A DNA stretch of 31,507 nucleotides from positions 1-31,507 of the forward strand of contig RBNI01000423.1 of the NCBI GenBank assembly GCA_003990745.1. Reading direction: 5' to 3'. Both the position numbers and the translations under genes were made by a program. Each line of letters begins with the position of its first letter. Positions within the stretch are counted from its first letter, which is position 1. This document shows, in pieces, positions 30,341 to 31,507 of the stretch. The notes under the pieces were generated by a model that did not search any database, had not been told where the DNA came from, and saw nothing but the letters and a program-made list of their open reading frames with translations. The DNA is from Jimgerdemannia flammicorona. Lineage: Eukaryota > Mucoromycota > Endogonomycetes > Endogonales > Endogonaceae.

Positions 30341-31507
30341 CTCTGCTACCTTACCAGCCACAATGGTTTGGTAGGCAACCTTCTGAGTCCACTTTCCACA
30401 ATTATTACCCTCTCTACCTTGGGTTGGTTTGCCGTATCTATTGCAGGGCAGTAGAAGGGAGGCAATGATGATGAGTTGCCCCTTTATCAGTGTCCAATCA
30501 GTATTTTCTCTACTTTTTCACAGTTGCTGGTACCTTTAGCTGCATCTGGAGTAAATTCATTTTGATGCAGCACTTTCTTCCTTTTGCCATCACCAACAAG
30601 GTGCTGTCTCGGTACATCATGGATTACATAGGAAGTCAGCCAACCTTGGGTAACAAGTGCCTAGTGTAGGTTACCTACAGGTCCTCAGTGCCTGTGGTAG
30701 GGCCCTCTGGCTTTGGCAAGCTTCCCAACAAGTATGGTTCTGGTATAGGTGACTGTTTTTCAGATGTTGTCAGAATGGGAGGGGAGATGACTGTTATAGA
30801 TAGGAGGAAGGGTGATTACAGTGAACCAGTAAGGTGCCAGGCTGGGGGCAGTCATCAAGGCTGGGGCAGCTGCTGCTTCAGTGAGACCTTTAGATTGGTG
30901 CTGAGTAGCTAGATGGTAGGTGTCACTCTCAGCTTCTTTTGGTGATTCAGCAGGTTGAGCCCCAGTCATTGGGGGGGGTCAGGGGGCCCAAGGCTACCCA
31001 TTTCAGGCATCTTGGCTGCACTCAACTGGAACCAGGAGCTGACACAGCAATATGATCAAGGTCTACAGGCTTGAGTTGTGGGGTATTGGGGATCTCCTCC
31101 CACCTCACATATAAGTCCTTTACTCACCTTGACTGGGAGAACCAGGTCCTATCTACTGTAATATACTTTGATGAGGGTTTTTCTTTACCTGTTATTCTCT
31201 TTGGAGTGGCAGGGGCTATTCTATTCAGCTTGGGTGTGGCCTTATATATATGTTGGAGTCTCAGATATGTGCTTTCAGTCGTTGGTATATGGCTGTATTC
31301 CCCCTGATAGTAGGAAGAGTATGGTGTGCAGAATGAGGTACAGGCCATCATAGGCCCTGCTGTGTCTGACATGGTCAAGCTACTGGACAATAGCTAGCCT
31401 AGATTAATGGGGGGGCAGTACTTATTGGGTGGTGAGAGAGGGTTTTGGTCTATATAGTCTAGGTTCCTTTCCAATAAAAATCTGCAAGACTTTGAGTCTC
31501 TTTAAAA
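30341..31507. other. Unassigned sequence to the right edge
   Basis: No similarity to LINE-I, LINE-II or the hAT was noticed. The longest frames are 88 codons on minus (31124-31390) and 78 on plus (31071-31307), overlapping each other and without motifs. A G8 run occurs at about 30971-30978. The sequence is CpG-poor like the transposons, and so could be the start of another decayed element interrupting LINE-II copy 2. Confidence 0.4.

Noticed and set aside
31251..31507. Possible LTR beginning at TGTTGGAGTC
   Set aside because: No second copy, primer-binding site or polypurine partner is present in the window.

Overview
The window looks like nuclear DNA of a filamentous fungus. Evidence: a CHAT/NB-ARC STAND gene of fungal type, an intron-bearing relic of a 3-ketodihydrosphingosine reductase gene, a degenerate TTAGGG telomere-like tract, and non-LTR and hAT transposons decayed by C-to-T and G-to-A transitions. 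The subphylum cannot be fixed. The TpG/CpA to TpA decay of some copies resembles RIP (Pezizomycotina). The strong CpG loss in all copies and the CHAT-STAND gene would also suit a basidiomycete. No tRNA, rRNA, CRISPR array or prokaryotic operon was seen.

Layout. (1) 1-2275, minus: an open, uninterrupted 5' part of a CHAT-NB-ARC (NLR-like) gene, running off the left edge. (2) 2276-2741: its upstream region, with a near-perfect inverted repeat, a T22 tract between 17-bp duplications, and a 3 x 14 bp repeat. (3) 2742-4400, minus: a KDSR/TSC10 pseudogene with stops and frameshifts. (4) 4401-5037: nothing recognised. (5) 5038-5510: a very AT-rich block ending in a long A tract. (6) 5511 to about 28411: three minus-strand copies (A, B, C) of one APE-type LINE, here called LINE-I, lying head to tail.

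Copy A (5511-8623 plus 15844-17199) is split by a 7.2-kb hAT element (8624-15835) with TAGTG-type ends and an 8-bp target duplication. The hAT carries a broken transposase, two minisatellites, about 2.2 kb of unexplained DNA and a minus-strand fragment of a second LINE (LINE-II). Copy B (17229-18481 plus 24046-26692) is split by a plus-strand, poly(A)-tailed LINE-II (18482-24035) with a 10-bp target duplication. Copy C (26693-28411) is cut by a second, internally deleted LINE-II (28412 to about 30340). 30341-31507 is unassigned.

How the parts fit. Between copies A and B lies a TTAGGG-like tract, and the 3' end of copy B abuts it. All three LINE-I copies point the same way, with 3' ends toward the single-copy genes. 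This is the geometry expected if LINE-I once extended a chromosome end by priming on the telomeric 3' overhang, as HeT-A/TART do in flies. That is an inference. The order of nesting gives a relative history: LINE-I array first, then hAT in A and LINE-II in B and C, then a LINE-II fragment inside the hAT. Only the CHAT-NB-ARC gene appears intact over its visible length.
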